Assembly: GCA_903919075.1 (NCBI GenBank)
Contig: CAIXGR010000062.1
Location: 1 to 40,940, forward strand
DNA: 40,940 nucleotides
Direction of reading: 5' to 3'
DNA from: an uncultured Bacteroidota bacterium
GTDB lineage: Bacteria; Bacteroidota; Bacteroidia; Chitinophagales; LD1
The stretch's first letter is position 1. Each line of letters opens with the position of its first letter. The notes under the pieces are model-generated. The model was not told the DNA's origin. It did not search any database and saw only the letters and a program-made list of their open reading frames with translations. Made by a program: the position numbers and the translations under genes. Shown here piece after piece: positions 32,576 through 40,638 of the stretch.

Positions 32576-33982
32576 ATGCCTATGAATTACAAGAAAATTT
32601 CCGCCGAAGACCTGCAACACTTCAAAACCATTTTTGGAGAAGATTCTGTTTTTGTTGATAAAGAAAGTATTGAAAAATTTAGCCGCGACGAAACCGATGG
32701 CGTAAGCTTTGCACCCGAAGTAGTTTTAAAACCTTCAACAGTTCAACAAATTAGCGAACTGATGAAATACTGCAATGCGAACAACATACCGATAAGCCCG
32801 CGCGCTGCCGGTACCGGCCTTTCGGCAAATAGCTTATGTGTGTATGGCGGAGTAATGCTGGTTACCGAGCGGCTAAACAAAATATTAAAAATAGACGAAC
32901 GCAATTTACAAGTAACTACCGAACCCGCCGTAATTACCGAAACACTTCAAAACATATTAAAAGAAAAAGGATTGTTTTATCCGCCCGACCCATCCAGCCG
33001 TGGAAGTTGTTTTATAGGTGGTAATGTAGCCTGCAACAGTGGTGGGCCACGCGCGGTAAAATATGGTGTAGTAAAAGATTTTGTTTTGAACCTTGAAGTA
33101 GTACTACCTAATGGCGATATAATTTGGACCGGTGCTAACACACTTAAAAACTCAACCGGTTACAACCTTACTCAGTTGTTGGTGGGCAGCGAAGGCACAT
33201 TGGGTATTATTACAAAAATAGTATTGAAGCTTCTGCCCTATCCGAATTACAACAATGTTATGCTGGCCCCTTTTAAATCTATGGATGATGCGAGCGCGGC
33301 TGTATCAGCAATTTTTCGCGCCGGTATTATCCCCTCGTGCCTGGAATTTATGGAGCGGGAAGCGATTGAATATGTAATGCAATTTTTGGGTGATGTAACG
33401 GTGCCATTAGCCGATGATACCCGAGCGAATTTGCTAATTGAAGTAGATGGCAACGACCTTGAGATAATTCAAAAAGATTGCGAGCGTATTTATGAAGTGC
33501 TTACAAAATTTGATGTGGGAGAAATTTTATTTGCTGATAACGAAACGCAAAAAAATGATTTGTGGCGTATGAGAAGGAACATTGCTTATGCTGTTAAAAA
33601 AACAAATGTTACTGTTGAAGAAGATACAGTTGTACCCCGAGCTGATTTACCCGAGCTGTTGAAACACATAAAAGCCACTGGTAAAAAATATAATTTTAAA
33701 ACCGTGTGCTATGGCCACGCGGGCGATGGCAACGTACATGTAAGAATATTGAAAGACGAACTGACCGATGACTATTGGAAAAATGAAGTCCCCAAAGGCA
33801 TACGCGAAATTTTTGAAAAGGTAGTTGAACTTGGCGGCACAATCTCAGGCGAACACGGTATTGGCTGGATACAGATACCGTACATGGATATAAAATTTAA
33901 GCAACCGCATCTTGATTTAATGCGCAGCATCAAAAAGGTTTTCGACCCTAATAATATTCTTAATCCGGGAAAGATTTTTTGA
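32576..33982 (+). CDS. FAD-linked oxidase, GlcD / D-lactate dehydrogenase-like
   Basis: I chose ATG 32576 (MPMNYKKISAEDL, 468 residues); the ATG at 32522 would add 18 residues poorly matching the family. The N-terminal FAD_binding_4 domain shows PEVVLKPSTVQQISELMKYC, ISPRAAGTGLSANSL, PPDPSSRGSCFIGGNVACNSGGPRAVKYG and VGSEGTLGIIT. The FAD-oxidase C domain has CYGHAGDGNVHVRIL and GGTISGEHGIG, carrying the histidines that bind the hydroxy-acid substrate and metal. It should oxidise a 2-hydroxy acid such as glycolate or D-lactate. No GlcE/GlcF partners are adjacent, so it is probably a single-subunit enzyme. Confidence 0.92.
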   Translation: MPMNYKKISAEDLQHFKTIFGEDSVFVDKESIEKFSRDETDGVSFAPEVVLKPSTVQQISELMKYCNANNIPISPRAAGTGLSANSLCVYGGVMLVTERLNKILKIDERNLQVTTEPAVITETLQNILKEKGLFYPPDPSSRGSCFIGGNVACNSGGPRAVKYGVVKDFVLNLEVVLPNGDIIWTGANTLKNSTGYNLTQLLVGSEGTLGIITKIVLKLLPYPNYNNVMLAPFKSMDDASAAVSAIFRAGIIPSCLEFMEREAIEYVMQFLGDVTVPLADDTRANLLIEVDGNDLEIIQKDCERIYEVLTKFDVGEILFADNETQKNDLWRMRRNIAYAVKKTNVTVEEDTVVPRADLPELLKHIKATGKKYNFKTVCYGHAGDGNVHVRILKDELTDDYWKNEVPKGIREIFEKVVELGGTISGEHGIGWIQIPYMDIKFKQPHLDLMRSIKKVFDPNNILNPGKIF

Positions 33983-34020
33983 AGATTTAGCGACAGAGCG
34001 CTCAACAATTTCCTGCTTTT

Positions 34021-35373
34021 ATGCGCAACAAAAATCTATTGCTCATTTTACTTACCGGTATTGCGCTATTACCTTATTTTTTAATTTGCTTTTATGCGCT
34101 GCCCTATGCCGATGATTTTTGCTCTGCCTGGAAAGCGACCGAGAAAATTTTGTTTAGCGAAAAATTTCTGAACCAATATCTTTATTGGAATGGCCGGTAT
34201 ACATCTATTGTATTATCCAATTTGCATCCACTTATTACCGGAAATTTATTACTCTATCAGTTTTGCTTATTTATGTCGTTGTTGCTTATGGTAGCAGGCT
34301 TTTTGTTTTTCCTTAATCAATTTGTAAAAGGGTTTTATACATCGTTAACCGTAGCACTTTTTATCACGTTGTTCTATTTATGTTATTTGCCGGATATAAC
34401 TGAAAGCGCTTATTGGTATATGGGCATCGTCAATTATCAATTAGGCAATATTTGCTTTCTGCTTCACCTTGCATTTCTTTCCAAATTACTTTCTGTAGAA
34501 AAACCCAATAAACTATTTTTTATACCTGTGGCCGTTATATTACTTATCATTTCAATTGGTTTTAATGAAATTGGAGCTTCGCTCATTCCGTTTTTTTATT
34601 TATTAGCAACCATTGTTAGCGATAAAATAAAAATACCAGACCGCCGATTGATACTGCTATTTTTTGCCATTGCTGTTGTAGCTTCCGCATTCGTTATTTT
34701 TTCCCCAGGAAACACTGTAAGGAGTAACGAATTTTCAGGGCATTTCAATCTTCTTCATTCGTTATTATATGCAGCGCTTCAAACTACCCGGTTCATCTCT
34801 TCGTGGATTTTATCCGTTCCATTTATAGGGATAAGCATATTGGTTATAGCTTATGCAGATAAAATTCAAAGAAACTTCATTAAACAATTTGATTACCGGT
34901 TAATATTATTCACACTTCTATTTACAGTATTTACCGGCGCATTTATACCGTACTATGCTACCGGCATATTGGGGCAACACCGCACTATTAATTATGTATT
35001 CTTTTATTTCATTCTGTTATGGCTATGGTTTCTTGTATCGCTTTCCGAAAAATTTTCTTTAGTCCAAGTGTTCTCGTTTTTAAAATTGGGTAATATAGCT
35101 TTTCACATTGCTATAGTCTGCATAATTTTTATGGTGTTTTCATCTACAGGTCGTGCCATTATTTTCGATTTCTCCAACAATAGATTTACTGATTACAAGA
35201 AAGATTTTGTATTAAGACAAGCTGAAATTATTGCTCATCCCGATTCGCCTGTTAAGCCATTAGCACATGTGCCCAACACTTTTAAAATTACCGATACAAG
35301 GGCAGATAGCACTTGGTGGGTAAATAAGTGTATGAAAAAATATTATACCGAAACCGGTTTGGAATTGAAATAA
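34021..35373 (+). CDS. Polytopic membrane protein, DUF6056-like
   Basis: The 450-residue product has roughly eleven hydrophobic helices. The first loop is acidic and aromatic (YALPYADDFCSAWKATEKI) and is followed by QYLYWNGRYTSIVLSN. An Asp pair just after helix 1 and the NGRY segment recall DUF6056 and GT-C-like glycosyltransferases that use lipid-linked sugars. Helix 4-5 region TESAYWYMGIVNYQLG is also characteristic of that group. The soluble C-terminal tail (about 395-450) ends in TRADSTWWVNKCMKKYY. The family name is tentative and function unknown. It starts 38 bases after the GlcD-like gene and may share its transcript. Confidence 0.75.
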   Translation: MRNKNLLLILLTGIALLPYFLICFYALPYADDFCSAWKATEKILFSEKFLNQYLYWNGRYTSIVLSNLHPLITGNLLLYQFCLFMSLLLMVAGFLFFLNQFVKGFYTSLTVALFITLFYLCYLPDITESAYWYMGIVNYQLGNICFLLHLAFLSKLLSVEKPNKLFFIPVAVILLIISIGFNEIGASLIPFFYLLATIVSDKIKIPDRRLILLFFAIAVVASAFVIFSPGNTVRSNEFSGHFNLLHSLLYAALQTTRFISSWILSVPFIGISILVIAYADKIQRNFIKQFDYRLILFTLLFTVFTGAFIPYYATGILGQHRTINYVFFYFILLWLWFLVSLSEKFSLVQVFSFLKLGNIAFHIAIVCIIFMVFSSTGRAIIFDFSNNRFTDYKKDFVLRQAEIIAHPDSPVKPLAHVPNTFKITDTRADSTWWVNKCMKKYYTETGLELK

Positions 35374-35388
35374 TTTAAAAACCGAATA

Positions 35389-38300
35389 TTACTTGCCGTT
35401 GTATACTCTATTAAAGTACTTATTGTAAGCATCAATATCTTTTTGCGAAAGCAGAATACTGAAATTGGTAGTTGAAATTACCGTAATGGCATACTGGCTG
35501 GCTTTAAAATCATTAAACAACTGCCCCTGGCCTTTAATGGCATTGAAATAATCTATGGCATCATTCCTATCCTTAAACTGGCGAATGTTGAGCAGCTTGT
35601 TTTTGCTATCTATTATAGTTTGCTTGGCCTGTAGCTTTTTAGTTGGATATTGTGTTGAATTAAAGGCATCAATTTTTGCCATGGTGCTCATAATACTACT
35701 TTGTGGTGTTGCCCCATCTTTGATATAAACAATGAAATAATGCGTGTCTTTATCGGAGCGCTTATATGGCGAAGTGGTATCTACTTGTACAATATTAGCA
35801 GCGGTATCTATCTGTGTCGCGTTATCGTTTGCCTCAACGTTTTCAGCAACTGCATTACCGGAACTATCTTTAGCCGGATTTGTTTTTACTTGCGCTGTAT
35901 CAACAAATTTTCCCTGTTTAATGGCAAGCTGCTTTGCAGCCTCCAGCTTTTGCAGCAATGTGATTTCAGCAGAATCAGGTTTTGCTGCTTTTACATTTGC
36001 AGAGCTGAAAGATGATTGCATTTTGCTATAAACATCGTTCAACGAATCACGGCGTGAGGTATCTTTACTCAAGTCAATTTGTGGTAAAGAAGATTTATTA
36101 AGTGTGGCTAGCAAATCGGTCGCAGCTTTCTTTACCTGCACATCTGATGTTTTATTTACTATCGCATTTAAAGCTTGCACATAATCGCTTAACCGGTTTT
36201 GCTTGGCCAGTATCAACGCCTCAAGTAATTGAAACTTCGCGCTAAGAGGATTCGGCTTAAAAACCGAATTACTCATTTCGCTTTTATACCATGCCGAGTC
36301 GAGCTTGTTTTTCGAATAATCTTCGTACGCACTTTGATAATATTCGTTGATGGCCTTCTCTTTTGTTTTGGCTTCGTTTACATAGTTCGGGTCTTTCAAA
36401 ACCTTAGCAATTACACTTTCCGGAAATTCGGAAAGAATAAGTGCTTTATACTTTTCAGCCATGTTTGTCATCTTTCGTTTCATGGCAATTAAATACAAGT
36501 TGTAATAGCTTTCAAGTAACAACTTATGTTTTGGGTAACGTTCGTTTACGGTTTCAAACATATCCTGTGCCTTGCCGTAACTTTCCAATCCATCTTTATA
36601 AATAGTACCAGCCATGTAATAAGCATCTACTATCCTATCTACCGACTTTGCCATTTTTTCGGGGCTGGTAGGTATGCCTGCATACATTTGCTCCTCCGGT
36701 GTACCTTTAGGGGTTTGCACAGTATCTTTTTTCTCTACTACTGTATCAGCGGCAGTTTCATCAATAGCAACGCTGGTAGTGGTTTTATCTTTCCTTCTCC
36801 AATTTTCCTCAAGATTTCTGCGCCCCCATTTTTTTGTAAACTCGTTATAGCCCAATGCCACCGTACCTTGATTATAGAAGTACCAATTTGATGGCGGCTG
36901 TTGTCCGTTTTTGTTAGCCGTAGTTTGAGGATTATTCACCAAGTTCTGTTGTTGCTGTTTCGCGGCATCGGCGGCAGCTTTTTCCTCTTCAATTTGTTTC
37001 TCTTTTTGCGAAAGAGAATTCTTAATAACCTTCTCAATTTCGCTTTTTGAAAGCGTGGCAAGTTTTTGAATGCTATCTTCCTCAGCAATAATATTTAGTT
37101 GCTTTACTAAGTTCGAAAGCATTTTATCTTTTTCATCAATACCCCCGTATCGCGAATCGTTTTTGGCAAGAAAACGCAAAGTAGAATCGTAAAGAAATTT
37201 TGATGTTACATAAGCCTCTTCTTCATAATCCATATCAGCCAACTTTAAAAAGGAAAGTGCCTTCTGGTCATCGTTATTGGTAGAAACTTTTATTGACTTA
37301 TGTAAAAACTTTCTCGCCTCATCGCGGTTCTTGTCAGAAATTGAAAGAAGGGCCATTTCGTAATACACTTGGTCCCAATAATCGTGGTATCGGTTATCTT
37401 TTACCATATGAGCCAACAAGGCCCTCATTTCCTTATTATCCCCTGAACTACCTCTTGATAATTTCGCCATTTTTATTTTGGCATAAAATTCCATTTCGGT
37501 GGTGGGCCGGCTTTTAAGCACTCTTTTGTAATTCTCAATTGCCTTTTTATTGTTGCCGGTAATCTGATAGCATTGTGCCAACACAAAAAACGGACGCAGC
37601 GTTAACCTCTTTTTATTTTTTATAGTTTTCGCATCAACATATTTGTTTAGCGGTTCAATAGCACCGGCATAATCTTTTTTCGAAACCCTTAGGTCGGCAT
37701 CAACAAGGTTCAACTCTGCATCGTAGTTTTTATAAAACAAATTATCCCCTCTTGCATAAGTAATTACTGTTGCGGCCTCATCATACTTTTTCTGACGAGT
37801 GTATGTTTTAATTAGCCACAACACAGCCTCGGTGCGCGCCGGGGTATGTATCCAAATAGATTTTTCCGGCCGGTTGTCAATTCTTTCCAGCGATTTTGTT
37901 CCGTCTTTATTAATTACCTCTCTTGCCTGTGGCTTAAGGGCCTTTCTTTTTGCCAGTACATATTTTCCTACCCGTTTGCCCAACGATTTCATCACCTTTA
38001 TATAATCTACACCTTCTTTAAATTCGGTAGTAATGTATTTAAAACTGTTGCTTGCTTTTCCGTATTCACCTTTTAAATAATTCGATTGCCCTATAAGCAG
38101 AAAATGGTCGTCGGTCCAGTTAGAAGGTGTGTGTATTTGTATGGCGGTGGTAGAGTGCTTAATAACCTCATCCAACGCGCTCGACTGGCTTGCAAATTCT
38201 TTTGGGTCGCTATAAAAATATACCGGTATTACCGAATCGAATTTATCTTTATGCGCAGCCTCGGCCGTAGCCATTATCTCCTTATATTTTTCGGTAGCGT

Positions 38301-38517
38301 TAAAATATGCGTTATAGTGCGACGTAATATCATGATACGCCATTTTTGGAAGTTTGGCATGGTTGGTAGTAGAGCAACCATACCACAGTAAGGCAACACA
38401 AAAAGAAAATATTGATACCTTTGGCAACTTCAATTTAAAAGGGCTTTTTGGAGAAACATTAAATACAACACTCAAATAGCAAAAATATTTCGTTTTGCTT
38501 AAAATAAAAGTCCTCAA
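35389..38517 (-). CDS. SprE/PorW-like TPR lipoprotein of the T9SS/gliding system
   Basis: The 1042-residue product has a lipobox LLWYGC with Cys48 after an unusually long N-terminus; there is no other ATG, but a TTG about 20 codons before the Cys is possible. Right after it, KLPKMAYHDITSHYNAYFNATEKYKE matches the start of SprE/PorW proteins. TPR units follow (YGKASNSFKYITTEF, YDEAATVITYARGD, KAIENYKRVLKS). A Gln/Ala-rich linker is at about 520-545, and a C-terminal domain (HYFIVYIKDG to the end) matches the family's conserved tail. SprE/PorW is a periplasm-facing lipoprotein needed for T9SS export and gliding. It converges with the membrane protein gene. Confidence 0.85.
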   Translation of the reverse strand: MRTFILSKTKYFCYLSVVFNVSPKSPFKLKLPKVSIFSFCVALLWYGCSTTNHAKLPKMAYHDITSHYNAYFNATEKYKEIMATAEAAHKDKFDSVIPVYFYSDPKEFASQSSALDEVIKHSTTAIQIHTPSNWTDDHFLLIGQSNYLKGEYGKASNSFKYITTEFKEGVDYIKVMKSLGKRVGKYVLAKRKALKPQAREVINKDGTKSLERIDNRPEKSIWIHTPARTEAVLWLIKTYTRQKKYDEAATVITYARGDNLFYKNYDAELNLVDADLRVSKKDYAGAIEPLNKYVDAKTIKNKKRLTLRPFFVLAQCYQITGNNKKAIENYKRVLKSRPTTEMEFYAKIKMAKLSRGSSGDNKEMRALLAHMVKDNRYHDYWDQVYYEMALLSISDKNRDEARKFLHKSIKVSTNNDDQKALSFLKLADMDYEEEAYVTSKFLYDSTLRFLAKNDSRYGGIDEKDKMLSNLVKQLNIIAEEDSIQKLATLSKSEIEKVIKNSLSQKEKQIEEEKAAADAAKQQQQNLVNNPQTTANKNGQQPPSNWYFYNQGTVALGYNEFTKKWGRRNLEENWRRKDKTTTSVAIDETAADTVVEKKDTVQTPKGTPEEQMYAGIPTSPEKMAKSVDRIVDAYYMAGTIYKDGLESYGKAQDMFETVNERYPKHKLLLESYYNLYLIAMKRKMTNMAEKYKALILSEFPESVIAKVLKDPNYVNEAKTKEKAINEYYQSAYEDYSKNKLDSAWYKSEMSNSVFKPNPLSAKFQLLEALILAKQNRLSDYVQALNAIVNKTSDVQVKKAATDLLATLNKSSLPQIDLSKDTSRRDSLNDVYSKMQSSFSSANVKAAKPDSAEITLLQKLEAAKQLAIKQGKFVDTAQVKTNPAKDSSGNAVAENVEANDNATQIDTAANIVQVDTTSPYKRSDKDTHYFIVYIKDGATPQSSIMSTMAKIDAFNSTQYPTKKLQAKQTIIDSKNKLLNIRQFKDRNDAIDYFNAIKGQGQLFNDFKASQYAITVISTTNFSILLSQKDIDAYNKYFNRVYNGK

Positions 38518-38572
38518 TATATTGATTTATAAATTATTGACTGATAACCGATAAAGCAATACCCAATTTACA

Positions 38573-39451
38573 ATGGCAGGTAAAGTAAAAACAAGCCAGA
38601 ATAAAAAACTGAGAAACAAATTCAGGTTTGTCGTATTAAACGACGAAACCTTCGAGGAAAAGTTTTCGCTTTCACTCTCACGCACCAATGTATGGGTGTT
38701 TTTAGGAATTATAACCTTTACCCTTATTTTTTTAACAACAGCGGCTATTGTATATACTCCACTTAAATACTTTATACCCGGCTTTGGCGATTACAATTAC
38801 CGCAGCGAAATACTACAACTTAAATTTAAAACCGACTCGCTGCAAGATGCCCTGCAGTCAAGGGCTGCCTGGCTTGAGGATGTGGTAAACGTTGCCAATG
38901 GCACTATTGATACCACCAAACCAGCTACTAAGCTCGATGGAAAGACAAAAATTGATAAATCGAAGATTAATTTAACCGAGGTAAAGCCCCAAGACCGCGA
39001 ATTGCGTAAGGAGGTGGAAGAGGCTGATAACTACTCGCTTAGCAACAATGCCGGCAATTCGGGCATTATGGAGGAGTTGAAACAAAGGCACCTGATTACG
39101 CCCGTAGATGGCTATGTAACAGACGAATACAACGCCCAAAAGGAGCATTACGGTATTGATATTGCTGCCAAACAAGATGCCCCCGTAAAGGCGGTGTTGG
39201 ATGGGAAGGTAATCTCATCGGTTTATACCCTCGAAACCGGTTATGTAATGCAAATACAGCATAAAGACAACCTGGTATCGATATATAAACATAACCGCAG
39301 CCTGCTTAAAAAAGAAGGTAGTTTTGTAAAGGCAGGCGAGGTGGTTGCCATAGTGGGCAACACAGGCGAATTATCATCGGGCCCCCACCTGCACTTCGAG
39401 CTGTGGTACGAGGGCAAAAGTTTGAATCCTAAGGATTATATTGTATTTTAG
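38573..39451 (+). CDS. M23 family peptidoglycan endopeptidase, membrane anchored
   Basis: The 292-residue product has a basic cytoplasmic N-terminus, one membrane helix (about 40-61) and a periplasmic linker. The C-terminal LytM/M23 domain has zinc ligands His192 and Asp196 (EHYGIDIAA) and His274 in GPHLHFELW, with His240 (YKHNRSL) and His272 as catalytic partners. All are present, so it should be an active D,D-endopeptidase cutting peptidoglycan crosslinks, not a degenerate activator. The type II topology (N-in) is common in Bacteroidota. It lies 40 bases before a bactofilin gene, a pairing seen in many bacteria where bactofilin places an M23 enzyme to shape the wall. Confidence 0.93.
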   Translation: MAGKVKTSQNKKLRNKFRFVVLNDETFEEKFSLSLSRTNVWVFLGIITFTLIFLTTAAIVYTPLKYFIPGFGDYNYRSEILQLKFKTDSLQDALQSRAAWLEDVVNVANGTIDTTKPATKLDGKTKIDKSKINLTEVKPQDRELRKEVEEADNYSLSNNAGNSGIMEELKQRHLITPVDGYVTDEYNAQKEHYGIDIAAKQDAPVKAVLDGKVISSVYTLETGYVMQIQHKDNLVSIYKHNRSLLKKEGSFVKAGEVVAIVGNTGELSSGPHLHFELWYEGKSLNPKDYIVF

Positions 39452-39491
39452 CGGCTTGTTTATACGCATAACTCATTAAAAACCACCGACT

Positions 39492-39911
39492 ATGTTTGCA
39501 AAAAATAAAGCGGAAGAAGCCAACGCAGCGCTTCGCGTAATGAACCAGTTTGGACAGGGTACTATTATTAACGGCGACGTAAGCACCGAAGGCGATGTGC
39601 GGGTTGACGGTAAAGTAACTGGCAATGTAACCTCGAAATCGAAAACGGTAATAGGCACCACAGGAGTTGTGGAAGGCGATATTTTTTGCCAGAACGCATA
39701 CATTGATGGCCGCGTAACCGGAAACATTGAAGTAAGCGAGCTGCTTATTTTAAGCAAAACCGCTCACGTAATCGGCGATATTAAAATAAAGAAATTAGTA
39801 GTTGAAGAAGGTGCCAAGTTTACCGGCAGCTGTATGATGGGCATGAGCGTAGCCCGCAACGAACAACAGGACAAGCCTGTGGCACGACAAAAATATCCGC
39901 AAGCGGTATAA
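39492..39911 (+). CDS. Bactofilin (polymer-forming cytoskeletal protein)
   Basis: The 139-residue product is a bactofilin: a short N-terminal tail, then the right-handed beta-helix domain (about 20-115) with repeated six-residue rungs such as TIINGDVSTEGDVRVDGKVTGNV, VVEGDIFCQNAYIDGRVTGNI and HVIGDIKIKKLVVEEGAKFTGSC. The tail after about 120 is polar. It forms filaments without nucleotide at the inner face of the membrane. Together with the upstream M23 peptidase it probably directs local cell-wall remodelling, for shape or stalk-like structures. Confidence 0.94.
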   Translation: MFAKNKAEEANAALRVMNQFGQGTIINGDVSTEGDVRVDGKVTGNVTSKSKTVIGTTGVVEGDIFCQNAYIDGRVTGNIEVSELLILSKTAHVIGDIKIKKLVVEEGAKFTGSCMMGMSVARNEQQDKPVARQKYPQAV

Positions 39912-40028
39912 AATTGGATAATTTGAAAATTCGGAAACTTGAAAATTGACGAAACCATAAATCCGTATTTTCTGAATATTTACAACTGGTTTTCACCTTT
40001 CACATTTTACCTTTCACCTGCATTTAAT

Positions 40029-40100
40029 GGCTCCGTAGTTTAATGGATAAAACGAAGGTTTCCGGAACCTTTGATGGCAGTTCGATTCTGCCCGGGGCTA
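40029..40100 (+). tRNA. tRNA-Arg (anticodon CCG)
   Basis: The 72-base cloverleaf folds well. Acceptor arm GGCTCCG (40029-40035) pairs with CGGGGCT (40093-40099), with G1-U72 and U4-G69 wobbles, and the discriminator is A100. D-stem GTTT/AAAC, anticodon stem AAGGT/ACCTT with loop TTCCGGA (anticodon CCG at 40062-40064), and T-arm GGCAG/CTGCC around TTCGATT are all present. CCA is not encoded. A terminator follows immediately, and an integrase-type module lies downstream, so its 3' end is a likely attachment site. Confidence 0.95.
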
Positions 40101-40108
40101 CGAAAATG

Positions 40109-40148
40109 ATGCGCAACAGATTGTAAATCAATCTATTGCGCATTTTTA
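40109..40148 (+). terminator. Terminator after tRNA-Arg
   Basis: ATGCGCAA (40109-40116) pairs with TTGCGCAT (40136-40143), and AGATTG (40118-40123) with CAATCT (40129-40134), with one C-A mismatch between and a TAAAT loop. The plus strand continues with TTTTATTT. It sits 8 bases after the tRNA. The rest of 39912-40259 outside the tRNA and this hairpin holds only short AT-rich repeats (TTGAAAATT twice, at 39922-39950) and no gene. Confidence 0.85.
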
Positions 40149-40259
40149 TTTAATCCGTATACGAGCCGTTGCACAGGCCTCACAAAAAATAATCTTCCTG
40201 TAAACCTGAATCAAGTCTCACCTATCCGCTATAATGCTATGAAGCAAATGTAGGAACAA

Positions 40260-40577
40260 ATGAGCAACGATACACAAGTCATAGGCATCACGATTGGTGC
40301 GCTACGCGAACTAATCAGGGACATATTCAGAGAGGAGTTCGACCGGTTGGATAAATCGAGCACCCCTACCATTGAATACAAGGACACCGACCGGTTGTCC
40401 ATCATGCAGGTAGCCACATACCTCGGCGTCAGCAGGAAAACCGTCGACAACTACCGGGCCGCCAAGTTGATACCGGAACCGGAGTATAACCTGTCGGGCA
40501 AACCGCGCTGGACTGTGGCGCAACTGAAAGAAGCCGTCAACCAGCGAAAGGCAAAACAGAAGTTCCCGGTTAGCTGA
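40260..40577 (+). CDS. Helix-turn-helix protein, excisionase-like
   Basis: The 105-residue product has an N-terminal helical part (residues 1-35, acidic) and a winged HTH_17/MerR-like DNA-binding domain from about 46 to 95: LSIMQVATYLGVSRKTVDNYRAAKLIPEP, then GKPRWTVAQLKEAV. Small proteins of this kind next to tyrosine recombinases in Bacteroidota elements serve as excisionase or directionality factor, or as regulators of the element; which applies here is unknown. GGA lies 7 bases before ATG. Its GC content (about 53 % over 40261-40560) is higher than that of the host genes. It lies between a tRNA and a recombinase gene. Confidence 0.85.
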   Translation: MSNDTQVIGITIGALRELIRDIFREEFDRLDKSSTPTIEYKDTDRLSIMQVATYLGVSRKTVDNYRAAKLIPEPEYNLSGKPRWTVAQLKEAVNQRKAKQKFPVS

Positions 40578-40638
40578 CCGCTCATACCATAACACATATT
40601 GCAGCAACTATTCAACATGATATTATAAAAACAGTATA

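Noticed and set aside
36526-36891. 121-codon open frame on the plus strand inside the SprE/PorW-like gene
   Set aside because: It is fully antisense to a well-supported coding frame, has biased hydrophobic and Cys/His composition typical of reverse-strand frames, and matches nothing recognisable.
39922-40018. Short repeats before tRNA-Arg (TTGAAAATT twice, TTTCACC-like twice) as a CRISPR or attachment site
   Set aside because: Units are under 12 bases, irregular and AT-rich, with no spacer structure; they look like ordinary low-complexity spacer.
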